From Anaerolineaceae bacterium (lineage in GTDB: Bacteria > Chloroflexota > Anaerolineae > Anaerolineales > Anaerolineaceae), in the NCBI GenBank assembly GCA_030653365.1, contig JAURZL010000018.1, positions 62,001 through 126,000 on the forward strand: a DNA stretch of 64,000 nt, written 5' to 3'. This document shows positions 1 to 7,822 of this stretch, piece after piece (within the stretch, counting starts at the first letter, position 1; every line of letters starts with the position of its first letter). A program made the translations under genes and the position numbers. The notes under the pieces are model-generated. The model saw only the letters and a program-made list of their open reading frames with translations, did no database searches and had not been told where the DNA came from.

Positions 1-16
1 TAAGAATCGAGTTTTA

Positions 17-1018
17 ATGTCGACCACTACCCCACAAAGAAAACGAATAATTTCAGATCAGGAAGCTGAAAACATATCACGTGTTGAAGAGCTGGCTTAT
101 GAAATTAAAGTCAGTGAAGTTATGGCTAAAAATCTGATTTGTTTCTCCCCAGAGATAAAAATGCAGGAAGTTTTGGAAGTATTCCGGCAAAAAAGAATTT
201 CCGGCGCACCGATTGTATCGGAGAGTGGTGGGTTAATTGGTATTGTATCGATGGAGGATTTGATTCGTTGCTTAGTGGATTCTGATCTTGACTCCAAGAT
301 CGATAAATATATGACAACAAAATTGGTGACAATCCAGCCAACCGATCCGGTTATAGAAGCATCTAAAAAATTTTTTTCCACAAATTTTGGTAGGCTTCCA
401 GTTGTCGATAAAGACCAGAAATTAGTTGGTATGATGACCAAAGGCGACATTAACCGAGGATTACTGCGAGCTTTAGAGACTGACTACCACGAAGAAGAAA
501 TCCGGAAATATCGGGCAAGTCATTTATTTGAAGATATTGAATCAGATCGTACAAGTCTGATCCTTCGTTACCAAATTCAACAAGGTGATTTTGAAATTGG
601 TGGAAAGGCTTCATCAAACATCAAACGGGCATTGATACGATTAGGTGCCTCAAAACAAATAGCACGCCGTTGTGGAATCGCAATTTATGAAGCTGAAATG
701 AACCTCATAATTCACACAACCGAAGGAGGGGTTCTGAGGGTAGAAATCGAACCACACCAAATTTCAATTGATGCATATGATTATGGACCTGGAATTAAAG
801 ATGTCGAATTAGCGATGAAACCTGGTTACTCCACCGCTTCGGATGAAGTACGAGAAATGGGATTCGGTGCTGGAATGGGTCTGGTAAATATATCGAGATG
901 TGTCGATCAAATGAAATTAGAATCAGTTTGGGGAAAAGGATCACGCTTGAAAATGCGACTATTCCTTGATTCCGAACACAATAATAACTCGAATGAAACG
1001 GAGAATCAAAAATCATGA
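17..1018 (+). CDS. CBS-domain pair fused to HATPase (anti-sigma/serine-kinase-like) regulator
   Basis: This 333-aa soluble protein has two CBS domains (about residues 30-155) followed by a GHKL-type ATPase domain (about 190-320). The ATPase N-box EAEMNLIIH lies near residue 225, the G1 motif DYGPGI near 255 and the G2 motif GFGAGMGL near 282. No histidine-kinase dimerisation domain is visible, so it resembles RsbT/RsbW-type serine kinases rather than a sensor kinase. CBS pairs commonly sense adenine nucleotides. It overlaps the DRTGG gene by 4 bp and heads the hydrogenase island, so an inferred role is energy- or redox-state sensing for the diaphorase complexes. The target is unknown. Confidence 0.85.
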   Translation: MSTTTPQRKRIISDQEAENISRVEELAYEIKVSEVMAKNLICFSPEIKMQEVLEVFRQKRISGAPIVSESGGLIGIVSMEDLIRCLVDSDLDSKIDKYMTTKLVTIQPTDPVIEASKKFFSTNFGRLPVVDKDQKLVGMMTKGDINRGLLRALETDYHEEEIRKYRASHLFEDIESDRTSLILRYQIQQGDFEIGGKASSNIKRALIRLGASKQIARRCGIAIYEAEMNLIIHTTEGGVLRVEIEPHQISIDAYDYGPGIKDVELAMKPGYSTASDEVREMGFGAGMGLVNISRCVDQMKLESVWGKGSRLKMRLFLDSEHNNNSNETENQKS

Positions 1019-1365
1019 TGAATCTCGCCAAAATAATAGAAAATTTGGAATTAAAAATCTTAACTGATAATAGAGATTTTACGCAACTCCAGGTTCAGGG
1101 TGGATACACATCTGATCTGCTTAGTTGTGTAATGGCAGGAGCCCCAAACCAATCTGTTTGGGTTACAATCCAGGCTCACAACAACATTATTGCAGTCGCA
1201 GCGCTGCTCGATTTGAGTGCCATCATAGTTACCGAAGGAGCAATTCCGGACCAATCAACAATAGATAAAGCCAATGAAGAAGGCATCACAATATTACAAA
1301 CAGAAAATAATTCGTTTGATACGGTCGGAAAACTTTGGGAATTAGGTATTCGAGCGGGAAAATAG
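1015..1365 (+). CDS. DRTGG-domain protein
   Basis: A 116-aa single-domain protein that resembles the DRTGG family, small domains found alone or beside CBS domains in regulatory proteins. It has alternating hydrophobic beta strands (for example IIAVAALLDLSAIIVTEG) and no catalytic residues that I recognise. Its ATG overlaps the stop of the CBS-HATPase gene, and the next gene starts 5 bp after its stop, so the three are almost certainly co-transcribed. Genes of this type recur beside hydrogenase/NuoEF clusters in anaerobes (family knowledge). The biochemical role is unknown; a ligand-binding partner of the CBS protein is an inference. Confidence 0.75.
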   Translation: MMNLAKIIENLELKILTDNRDFTQLQVQGGYTSDLLSCVMAGAPNQSVWVTIQAHNNIIAVAALLDLSAIIVTEGAIPDQSTIDKANEEGITILQTENNSFDTVGKLWELGIRAGK

Positions 1366-1370
1366 AGTTG

Positions 1371-2117
1371 ATGAAAAAATTTCGAGCTGATCTTCACGTG
1401 CACACGGTCTTGTCTCCGTGTGCAGAAATTGAAATGCTGCCGCCTCTGATAATATCAGAAGCACAAATCAAGGGTATTGGCTTAATTGCAATTACCGACC
1501 ATAATGCGTCTGCAAACATCGAAGCGGTCCAAAAAGCAGCTCAAGGTACTGAAATAACAGTTCTTCCTGGAATGGAATTGCAAACCAAAGAAGAAGTCCA
1601 TGTTTTGTGTCTATTTGATACAATCGATCAGATGCAAACATTTCAGGAGTTTGTAGATAAAAAGCTCCCTTCAATCAAAAACCGTCCTGATTTTTTTGGT
1701 GAACAACTGGTAGTGGATCAAAATGGGGATTTCATTCGTAAAGAAGAACGACTGTTAATTACATCAGCCTCGGTTAGTATTAAAGAAGCCTACTTCAAAG
1801 TTAATGAAATTGGTGGAATTCTCATACCAGCTCATGTTAATCGGAAAGTAAACGGGTTAATAGAAATATTAGGTTTCGTTCCTGAGGATGTCCCCTTCTT
1901 AGCCCTCGAAATCTCACGTCATATTTCCCCAGAAAAAGCAAAAGAAAAGTTTCCACAAATTAAAAACTACAAATTAATCCAAAATGGGGATGTTCATCGA
2001 CTTTCTGAATTTATTGGATCAACAATATTTGATATAGAAAGACCATCGATATTTGAAATCAGTCTTGCATTAATGTCCAAAGAAGGCAGATCCTTTAATG
2101 TAGAAGCAATAAATTAA
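1371..2117 (+). CDS. PHP-domain metal-dependent phosphoesterase
   Basis: A 248-aa PHP-family protein. Metal-binding motifs are visible in order: DLHVHTVLSPC at the N-terminus, ITDHN, GMELQTKEEVHVL, IPAHVN and GDVHRL. These are the usual His/Asp/Glu ligands of a trinuclear PHP site. The ATG at 1371 gives the canonical start directly before the DLHVH strand; an upstream in-frame ATG at 1335 would lie inside the DRTGG gene. PHP proteins hydrolyse phosphoesters such as histidinol phosphate or small nucleotides. The position after the CBS-HATPase and DRTGG genes suggests a regulatory phosphoesterase. The substrate is unknown. Confidence 0.85.
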   Translation: MKKFRADLHVHTVLSPCAEIEMLPPLIISEAQIKGIGLIAITDHNASANIEAVQKAAQGTEITVLPGMELQTKEEVHVLCLFDTIDQMQTFQEFVDKKLPSIKNRPDFFGEQLVVDQNGDFIRKEERLLITSASVSIKEAYFKVNEIGGILIPAHVNRKVNGLIEILGFVPEDVPFLALEISRHISPEKAKEKFPQIKNYKLIQNGDVHRLSEFIGSTIFDIERPSIFEISLALMSKEGRSFNVEAIN

Positions 2118-2160
2118 ACAAATTTAAAAAACGTAAAGGAAAAAAAATTTGAAATATAGT

Positions 2161-2178
2161 TCGTGAAAATTTTAACAA
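2161..2178. promoter_or_regulatory. Rex-like operator candidate
   Basis: TCGTGAA-AATT-TTAACAA is an imperfect dyad with a 4-bp spacer, resembling the Rex (NADH/NAD+-sensing repressor) consensus TTGTGAA-N4-TTCACAA / TTGTTAA-N4-TTAACAA. It lies 122 bp upstream of the first diaphorase gene at 2300. Rex commonly controls hydrogenase and NADH-linked fermentation genes. The match is by eye and no rex gene is in the window. Confidence 0.4.
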
Positions 2179-2299
2179 ATCAAGCATTTCTCCTAAGGGA
2201 TTTATGACTTTTGGCAATATTGTTTTTTCATATCCTTAGGTAAACTTAAATCAGGATAATCTCGATAAAAACAATCCTAAATTATTATTGGAGCAATTC

Positions 2300-2812
2300 A
2301 TGGCAAAATATTTAAAAAACATACCAGCAAATGACCCCCTTTTGATCCCTGAACAAAGAGAGATTATTGATCAGATAATACAGGAACATCGTGAGAAAGC
2401 TGGCGCAGCAATGGTAGTCCTGGGTGAAGTCCAAAGTAAGATTGGTTGGGTTTCAGAGGCAACACAAGCATATCTGGCTGACATGTTGGAAATCCCGGTT
2501 TCCACCATTCATGGTGTAGTTACTTTCTACTCTTACTTCACAACCAATCCAAAGGGAAAACACACCATCAAGTTTTGTATGGGTACTGCATGTTATGTAG
2601 GTGGTGTTCCTCAATTAATGGAAAAAGCCAAACAAGTACTCGGTATCGATATTGGCGAAACAACAGCAGACGGAATGATCACGCTGGAAATCTGTCGTTG
2701 TGTCGGTGCTTGCAGCCAAGCACCCGTCATTGTTGTCGATGAAGAAGTTTTGGGGAGAGTAAAACCGAATAAACTCCCGCAAACAATTAAGCAATTACAA
2801 AATTTGTCTTAA
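2300..2812 (+). CDS. NuoE-like 2Fe-2S diaphorase subunit (first copy; HydC/HndA type)
   Basis: A 170-aa thioredoxin-fold [2Fe-2S] protein of the NuoE/HydC/HndA family. The ligands are clear: CMGTAC (C-x4-C) and later CRCVGAC, which supplies the C-x3-C pair. The typical helical N-terminal domain is present. The ATG at 2300 is preceded by GGAG (2290-2293) with good spacing and is preferred to a TTG at 2288. It starts a second transcription block after 182 bp of non-coding DNA. It should pass electrons to or from the NuoF-like flavoprotein encoded at 3808. Confidence 0.93.
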   Translation: MAKYLKNIPANDPLLIPEQREIIDQIIQEHREKAGAAMVVLGEVQSKIGWVSEATQAYLADMLEIPVSTIHGVVTFYSYFTTNPKGKHTIKFCMGTACYVGGVPQLMEKAKQVLGIDIGETTADGMITLEICRCVGACSQAPVIVVDEEVLGRVKPNKLPQTIKQLQNLS

Positions 2813-2822
2813 GCAGGTTAAT

Positions 2823-3377
2823 TTGAAAGAATTGTCGTTACACCTTCTAGATATCGCAGAAAATAGCATCAATGCAGAAGCATCACACATAATCATAAGT
2901 GTGGAAGAAAATTCTATTGATGATATTTTGAAAATGTCTGTGAAGGACAATGGAAAAGGTATGACCCCTGAAATGGCTCAAAGAATTATTGATCCTTTCA
3001 TAACCAGCAGGACTACCAGGAAAGTTGGTCTAGGCATTCCTTTATTAAAAGCAGCTGCAGAAATGTGTAATGGTTTTTTACGCATAGAATCACAAACAGG
3101 ATCAGGTACAGAAATAGTCGTTCAATTTCAACGAAGCCACATCGATAGAATGCCAATCGGTGATTTGGCAGGAACGATTCTTCATTTGGTAGTCGGTTCT
3201 CCAGTTGTTCATTGGACCTTTATCTATAAAGCAAATGATGAAATATTTGAATTTGATGATCAGGTAATAAAACAAGAGTTGAACGGTATTCCTCTTTCAG
3301 AACCAATTATTATTTCATTTATCAGAAATGAAATTTCATCCGGAATAATAAATCTTAGACTCGATAGTGAATATTAA
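2823..3377 (+). CDS. small GHKL ATPase-domain protein of the hydrogenase/diaphorase cluster
   Basis: A 184-aa protein that begins at a TTG codon 10 bp after the NuoE-like gene. The N-terminal half is an HATPase_c domain: LLDIAENSINAEA (N-box), VKDNGKGM (G1), and GLGIPLLK (G2 region). There is no phosphoacceptor His domain and no membrane segment. The C-terminal 70 residues (after about 115) look like a separate small domain that I do not recognise. This ATPase sits between hydC- and hydB-like genes in several [FeFe] hydrogenase operons of anaerobes (family knowledge). Its function there is not established; regulation or assembly is plausible. Confidence 0.85.
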   Translation: MKELSLHLLDIAENSINAEASHIIISVEENSIDDILKMSVKDNGKGMTPEMAQRIIDPFITSRTTRKVGLGIPLLKAAAEMCNGFLRIESQTGSGTEIVVQFQRSHIDRMPIGDLAGTILHLVVGSPVVHWTFIYKANDEIFEFDDQVIKQELNGIPLSEPIIISFIRNEISSGIINLRLDSEY

Positions 3378-3402
3378 ATCAAAAATAGACAGGAGTATTA
3401 AA

Positions 3403-3771
3403 ATGCCCACAATTAATAGTATTGAAGATCTGAAGAGAATTCGAGAAGAAGCTCTGAGAAAACAAGAATTAAAGAGTGCATCTGGACAAAAACAAATCAT
3501 CGTTGGTATGGGAACCTGCGGAATTGCCGCTGGAGCGCGTGATACGATGAAAGCTATTCTAGAAAAAATTGAAAAAGACAGTCTCAGTGGAATTCTTGTG
3601 ACCCAGACCGGGTGTATTGGGATTTGTGAAATGGAACCTATTGTTCAGGTACAAATTGGTGATGCGCCAAAAGTGACTTATGGAAAAGTCTCAAAAGTTA
3701 TTGCAGATCGTATCGTTGATGAACATATACTTGCTGGAAATATTGTCAAAGAACACATGATCAATTTATAA
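3403..3771 (+). CDS. (2Fe-2S) thioredoxin-like ferredoxin, HndB/HydD-like
   Basis: A 122-aa protein resembling HndB, the small thioredoxin-like ferredoxin-domain subunit of NADP-reducing hydrogenases. Cysteines are seen in GMGTCGIAAGAR and TGCIGICEMEP. The ATG at 3403 has AGGAG at 3391-3395; an earlier in-frame start at 3367 would overlap the ATPase gene and lacks a comparable site. The first 30 residues form a charged helix. It is placed between the ATPase and the NuoF-like gene exactly as in hndABCD/hydCDB operons, so it probably belongs to the same diaphorase module. Confidence 0.88.
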   Translation: MPTINSIEDLKRIREEALRKQELKSASGQKQIIVGMGTCGIAAGARDTMKAILEKIEKDSLSGILVTQTGCIGICEMEPIVQVQIGDAPKVTYGKVSKVIADRIVDEHILAGNIVKEHMINL

Positions 3772-3807
3772 GACAAATTTAATCGTAGGTAGAGAAAAGC
3801 AGGTGTA

Positions 3808-5592
3808 ATGATGAAATATTTTCGAACTCATGTCTTAGTATGTGTGGACCCGGAATGTCTATCAAAAGGCGCCCATGATATCGTTGATACCCTCAACGAC
3901 GAATTAGTCGCAAACGGTTTGATCGATGAGGTGCAGGTTCTGGAGACTTCAAGAATTGGTGCTTGTTCACAGGGTCCAGAAATGATGGTTTATCCGGAAG
4001 GGGTTCATTATGCGGGAATGACAGTCTATGACATTCCTTATATTGTTGAAGAACATTTTCTTAAAGGCCGTGTTGCAAAGAAATTTGTGTTGCCAATAAA
4101 AACAGTCGTTGATGAAGAACTCTCAGCACCCACTTCAAAAGAAATTCGCGTTGTTTTACGAAATTGCGGTGTTATCGATCCTGAGAATATCGAAGAATAC
4201 ATAGCTCAAGACGGATACATGGCATTGGCAAAAGTGATATCTGAAATGTCTCCTGAAGATGTCATAAATGAAATCAAAAAATCCGGTTTACGAGGTCGTG
4301 GTGGGGCAGGATTTCCTGCATATTTAAAATGGACATTCACCCGCCAGGAAGATAATGAAATACGTTATGTTGTCTGTAATGCAGACGAGGGCGATCCAGG
4401 TGCTTTCATGAATCGCCGTGTTCTTGAATCTGATCCCCACTCAGTAATTGAGGGGATGATTATTGCCGCTTATGCAATCGGTGCCAGTAGAGGTTATATC
4501 TATTGTCGTGCAGAATATCCAGTGGCGATTAAAACCCTGAATATTGCCATCCAACAAGCAAAGAGCTTGGGTCTCCTTGGAGAAAACATCATGGGCACTG
4601 ATTTCTCGTTTGACCTGGAAGTCCGAATGGGTGCTGGAGCTTTTGTCTGCGGAGAAGAAACAGCTTTGATGAATTCGATTGAAGGAAAACGCGGTGAACC
4701 CAGACCCCGGCCACCGTTTCCTTCTGTCAAAGGATTATGGGAAAAACCAACCAATATCAACAATGTAGAAACGTATGCTAATGTACCTCAAATCATTTTA
4801 AGGGGTGCTGAATGGTTCGCCAGTATGGGAACTGAAAAAAGCAAAGGAACGAAGACTTTTGCTATGGCAGGTGATATTAATCACACAGGCCTTATTGAAG
4901 TGCCCATGGGAATTACTTTAAGAGAAATAATTTTCGATATTGGTTTGGGCATCAGAGAAAATAAAGAGTTTAAGGCAATCCAGACCGGTGGTCCAATGGG
5001 TGGATGTTTACCAAAAGAATATCTCGATCTTCCAGTGGATTATGAATCCCTCGTTCAGGCTGGCTCCATGATGGGTTCAGGTGGAATGATTGTCATGGAT
5101 GAAGACACCTGTATGGTGGACATTGCACGCTTTTTTATGGAGTTTACCCAGGATGAAAGTTGTGGAAAATGTACTCCATGCCGTGTGGGCACTAAACGAA
5201 TTCTGGACATATTGGAAAGAATTTGCGAAGGTCATGGACGTCAAGGCGATATTGAACAGCTTGAAATGCTTTGTCAGGAAATTAAACAAGACTCTTTGTG
5301 TGGTTTAGGACAAGGAGCACCCAATCCTGTAGAAAGTACTCTGAAACATTTCAGGGATGAATATGAAGCACACATCAACGAAAAACGCTGTCCAGCAAAA
5401 GTGTGTAAAGCGTTGATCAGATTCCAAATTATTGAACAAGCCTGTACCGGTTGTACAGTATGTGCTCGAAATTGTCCTGTCAATGCAATATCTGGAGAAC
5501 GTCGACAACCACATGTTATCGATCCAGATACTTGCATCAGATGTGGTATTTGTGTTCAAGTGTGTAATTTCAATGCAATTGAAATTGTTTAA
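3808..5592 (+). CDS. NuoF-like flavoprotein with C-terminal 2x[4Fe-4S] domain (first copy; HydB/HndC type)
   Basis: A 594-aa NADH-binding flavoprotein. In order it has a thioredoxin-like domain (1-95), the NuoF core with FMN loop [11 protein letters not shown] near 161, the NADH-site region [22 protein letters not shown], the N3-type cluster motif ESCGKCTPC near 451, and a C-terminal bacterial ferredoxin domain (CTGCTVCARNCP and CIRCGICVQVCN, 545-594). The Trx domain keeps C-x4-C and GAC but has Arg where the C-x3-C pair should begin, so only three of four [2Fe-2S] ligands are seen. The long form with the C-terminal ferredoxin domain is the type found in electron-bifurcating HydABC complexes. 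No [FeFe] HydA follows. Confidence 0.93.
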   Translation: MMKYFRTHVLVCVDPECLSKGAHDIVDTLNDELVANGLIDEVQVLETSRIGACSQGPEMMVYPEGVHYAGMTVYDIPYIVEEHFLKGRVAKKFVLPIKTVVDEELSAPTSKEIRVVLRNCGVIDPENIEEYIAQDGYMALAKVISEMSPEDVINEIKKSGLRGRGGAGFPAYLKWTFTRQEDNEIRYVVCNADEGDPGAFMNRRVLESDPHSVIEGMIIAAYAIGASRGYIYCRAEYPVAIKTLNIAIQQAKSLGLLGENIMGTDFSFDLEVRMGAGAFVCGEETALMNSIEGKRGEPRPRPPFPSVKGLWEKPTNINNVETYANVPQIILRGAEWFASMGTEKSKGTKTFAMAGDINHTGLIEVPMGITLREIIFDIGLGIRENKEFKAIQTGGPMGGCLPKEYLDLPVDYESLVQAGSMMGSGGMIVMDEDTCMVDIARFFMEFTQDESCGKCTPCRVGTKRILDILERICEGHGRQGDIEQLEMLCQEIKQDSLCGLGQGAPNPVESTLKHFRDEYEAHINEKRCPAKVCKALIRFQIIEQACTGCTVCARNCPVNAISGERRQPHVIDPDTCIRCGICVQVCNFNAIEIV

Positions 5593-5657
5593 CTCATTAT
5601 TATGATCCGATTTGTAAGGAAAACTTTCAAATTTCACCAAAGACCAAGGAGTTGTGA

Positions 5658-6140
5658 ATGACAAGTAAGAATGGAAAAGATCGTCTAATTTTAGAAGCAG
5701 TCAATGCAGCTGTCGAACAGTTTGGAGATAGTCGCGAAGAATTAATACCAATATTAAGCCATGTGAATCGGAAACTGGGATACTTACCTTCTGAGGCACT
5801 GGAAGAAATTAGTGATCGACTTAAATCCTCACGATCTCAGTTGTTTTCAGTTGCAAGTTTTTATCACATGCTTTCGACAAAACCTCGCGGAAAACATGTG
5901 ATTCAATTTTGCGAAAGTGCCCCCTGTCACGTAGTTGGTGGTCGAGAAGTATGGCAGGCATTAAAAGAAGCCGTAAACCTGGAAGAAGGTGAGATGTCTG
6001 AGGATGGAAAATGGTCTCTCATAACAACCAGTTGTTTGGGGCTTTGTGGAGTTGGTCCGGTTATCGTGATTGATGATGACGCCTATGGGAATGTCAAACC
6101 GGAACAAATCAATGATATTTTAGCCAAATACAGCGACTAG
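5658..6140 (+). CDS. NuoE-like 2Fe-2S diaphorase subunit (second copy; HoxE-like)
   Basis: A 160-aa NuoE/HoxE-family protein with all four cluster ligands, CESAPC (C-x4-C) and SCLGLC (C-x3-C). It is clearly diverged from the copies at 2300 and 12664: it has FYHMLSTKPRGKH where both others have FYSYFTT or FYSFFTT. It starts 65 bp after the first NuoF-like gene, with AAGGAG just before the ATG. It is followed after 10 bp by its own NuoF-like partner, so the pair forms the diaphorase arm of the adjacent NiFe hydrogenase. Confidence 0.92.
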   Translation: MTSKNGKDRLILEAVNAAVEQFGDSREELIPILSHVNRKLGYLPSEALEEISDRLKSSRSQLFSVASFYHMLSTKPRGKHVIQFCESAPCHVVGGREVWQALKEAVNLEEGEMSEDGKWSLITTSCLGLCGVGPVIVIDDDAYGNVKPEQINDILAKYSD

Positions 6141-6150
6141 GAGATTATCG

Positions 6151-7785
6151 ATGAAATCAGTAAGATCAATGGTATTAGTCTCAAGCGATCCAATCAGCAT
6201 GGAACGGGGTGCTGCGCAAGTCTACGAAAATTTGAAATCTGAAATCGAAACTTTAGGATTATCAGATGAAATTTCAGTCACCATGATTGGTGATGTCGGA
6301 AGACATGATGCCTTGCCTTTCGTAATTGTTTATCCTGAAGCAACTATTTATGGTCCGGTAAAACCAGAAAATGCCCAATATCTGGTAGAAGAACATCTTT
6401 ACAAAGGGCGTGTTGTTCCCGAATTGCAAGCTTCCAATAAAGAATTAACCGGAAAAATCGCCTGGGTTAACGCTAGAAAAGGAACTTTACCAGCAGAACA
6501 AAGAATAGTATTACAACGGGCAGGAATTATAGATCCGGAGAATATTGAAGAATACTTCATTAACGAAGGATATCAAGCTTTAGGAAAAGTACTCACTGAA
6601 ATGAGCCCAAGAGATGTAATTGAGGAAATTAAAGCATCTGGTCTACGAGGACGAGGTGGGGCTGGTTTTCCATCAGGGTTAAAATGGGGGTTCGTTGCTG
6701 GAGTACCAGAAAAGAAGAAGTATGTAATTTGTAATGGAGATGAATCAGAACCTGGAACTTTCAAAGATCGTCTAATCCTTGAAGGTGATCCTCATAGCAT
6801 CATTGAAGCAATGTCGATTGCGGCGTATGCGGTTGGTGCTAATGAAGGTTTTATTTATATCCGTGGTGAGTATGTTCTGGCTCAGGAACGTCTTAATAAA
6901 GCAATAACACAAGCACGAGAATATGGAATTTTAGGGACGAAAATCTTTGGAACTGACTTCGATTTTGAAATCCATGTTCATAGCGGAGCTGGTGCCTATA
7001 TTTGTGGGGAAGAAACAGCGTTGTTGGAATCAATCGAAGGCAGAAGAGGGGAACCAAGACCTAGACCCCCCTATCCCACAACATCCGGTCTCTGGGGTAA
7101 ACCAACTTTAGTAAATAATGTTGAAACATTAGCCAATGTTCCTGCGATTATTCGAAATGGCGCAAAATGGTATCGCAGTTTTGGGCCACCATCCAGCCCA
7201 GGCACAAAAGTCTACACAATTTTAGGCAATGTCAATGTAACAGGATTAATCGAAGTTCCTATGGGAATCACACTACGGGAAGTGATTGCCATTTATGCAA
7301 AAGGGATGAAAAATGACGTTAGCTTTAAAGTTGCTCAAACAGGCGGCTCCAGTGGCTCAATTATTCCAGCCAGTCTTCAGGATACACCCATGGACTTTGA
7401 CTCATTCCAAAATGCTGGTGTCTCTTTAGGCTCAGGAGCATTGTTGATTTGTGATGAAAATACTTGCGTATTGGATCTGGCAAAAGTTCTTCAAAATTTC
7501 TTCCGGAAAGAAAGTTGTGGTAAATGTAATCCATGTCGAGTCGGAAATGAAAGAGCCTTTCAAATTTTAGAAAATATTTCTCAAGGAACTGGAACGATGC
7601 ATGATTTGGATGATCTGGCTGATATTAGCAAGAATCTTAATGAATTATCCAACTGTGGTCTGGGTCAAACAGCTGGTACACCAATTCGAGATATCTTGAA
7701 TCACTTCAGAGCAGAAGTTGAAGCACATGTAAGATTAAAAGTCTGTCCATCCGGCGTTTGTCCGATGAGTGGCAAAAGAATTTAA
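6151..7785 (+). CDS. NuoF-like flavoprotein, short form (second copy; HoxF-like)
   Basis: A 544-aa NADH-binding FMN protein. The FMN loop [11 protein letters not shown] lies near 163, [22 protein letters not shown] follows, and the [4Fe-4S] motif ESCGKCNPC lies near 454. It ends at CPSGVCPMSGKRI and so lacks the C-terminal 2x[4Fe-4S] ferredoxin domain present in the other two copies. The N-terminal thioredoxin-like domain (1-95) is still recognisable from the VYPEATIYG stretch but has no cysteine at all, so it cannot hold a [2Fe-2S] cluster. RBS-like GGAG precedes the ATG. It probably oxidises or reduces NAD(P)(H) for the NiFe hydrogenase. Confidence 0.92.
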   Translation: MKSVRSMVLVSSDPISMERGAAQVYENLKSEIETLGLSDEISVTMIGDVGRHDALPFVIVYPEATIYGPVKPENAQYLVEEHLYKGRVVPELQASNKELTGKIAWVNARKGTLPAEQRIVLQRAGIIDPENIEEYFINEGYQALGKVLTEMSPRDVIEEIKASGLRGRGGAGFPSGLKWGFVAGVPEKKKYVICNGDESEPGTFKDRLILEGDPHSIIEAMSIAAYAVGANEGFIYIRGEYVLAQERLNKAITQAREYGILGTKIFGTDFDFEIHVHSGAGAYICGEETALLESIEGRRGEPRPRPPYPTTSGLWGKPTLVNNVETLANVPAIIRNGAKWYRSFGPPSSPGTKVYTILGNVNVTGLIEVPMGITLREVIAIYAKGMKNDVSFKVAQTGGSSGSIIPASLQDTPMDFDSFQNAGVSLGSGALLICDENTCVLDLAKVLQNFFRKESCGKCNPCRVGNERAFQILENISQGTGTMHDLDDLADISKNLNELSNCGLGQTAGTPIRDILNHFRAEVEAHVRLKVCPSGVCPMSGKRI

Positions 7786-7822
7786 AAGTAGAAAAATTTA
7801 AATTGAACGAAGGAGATTCGCT

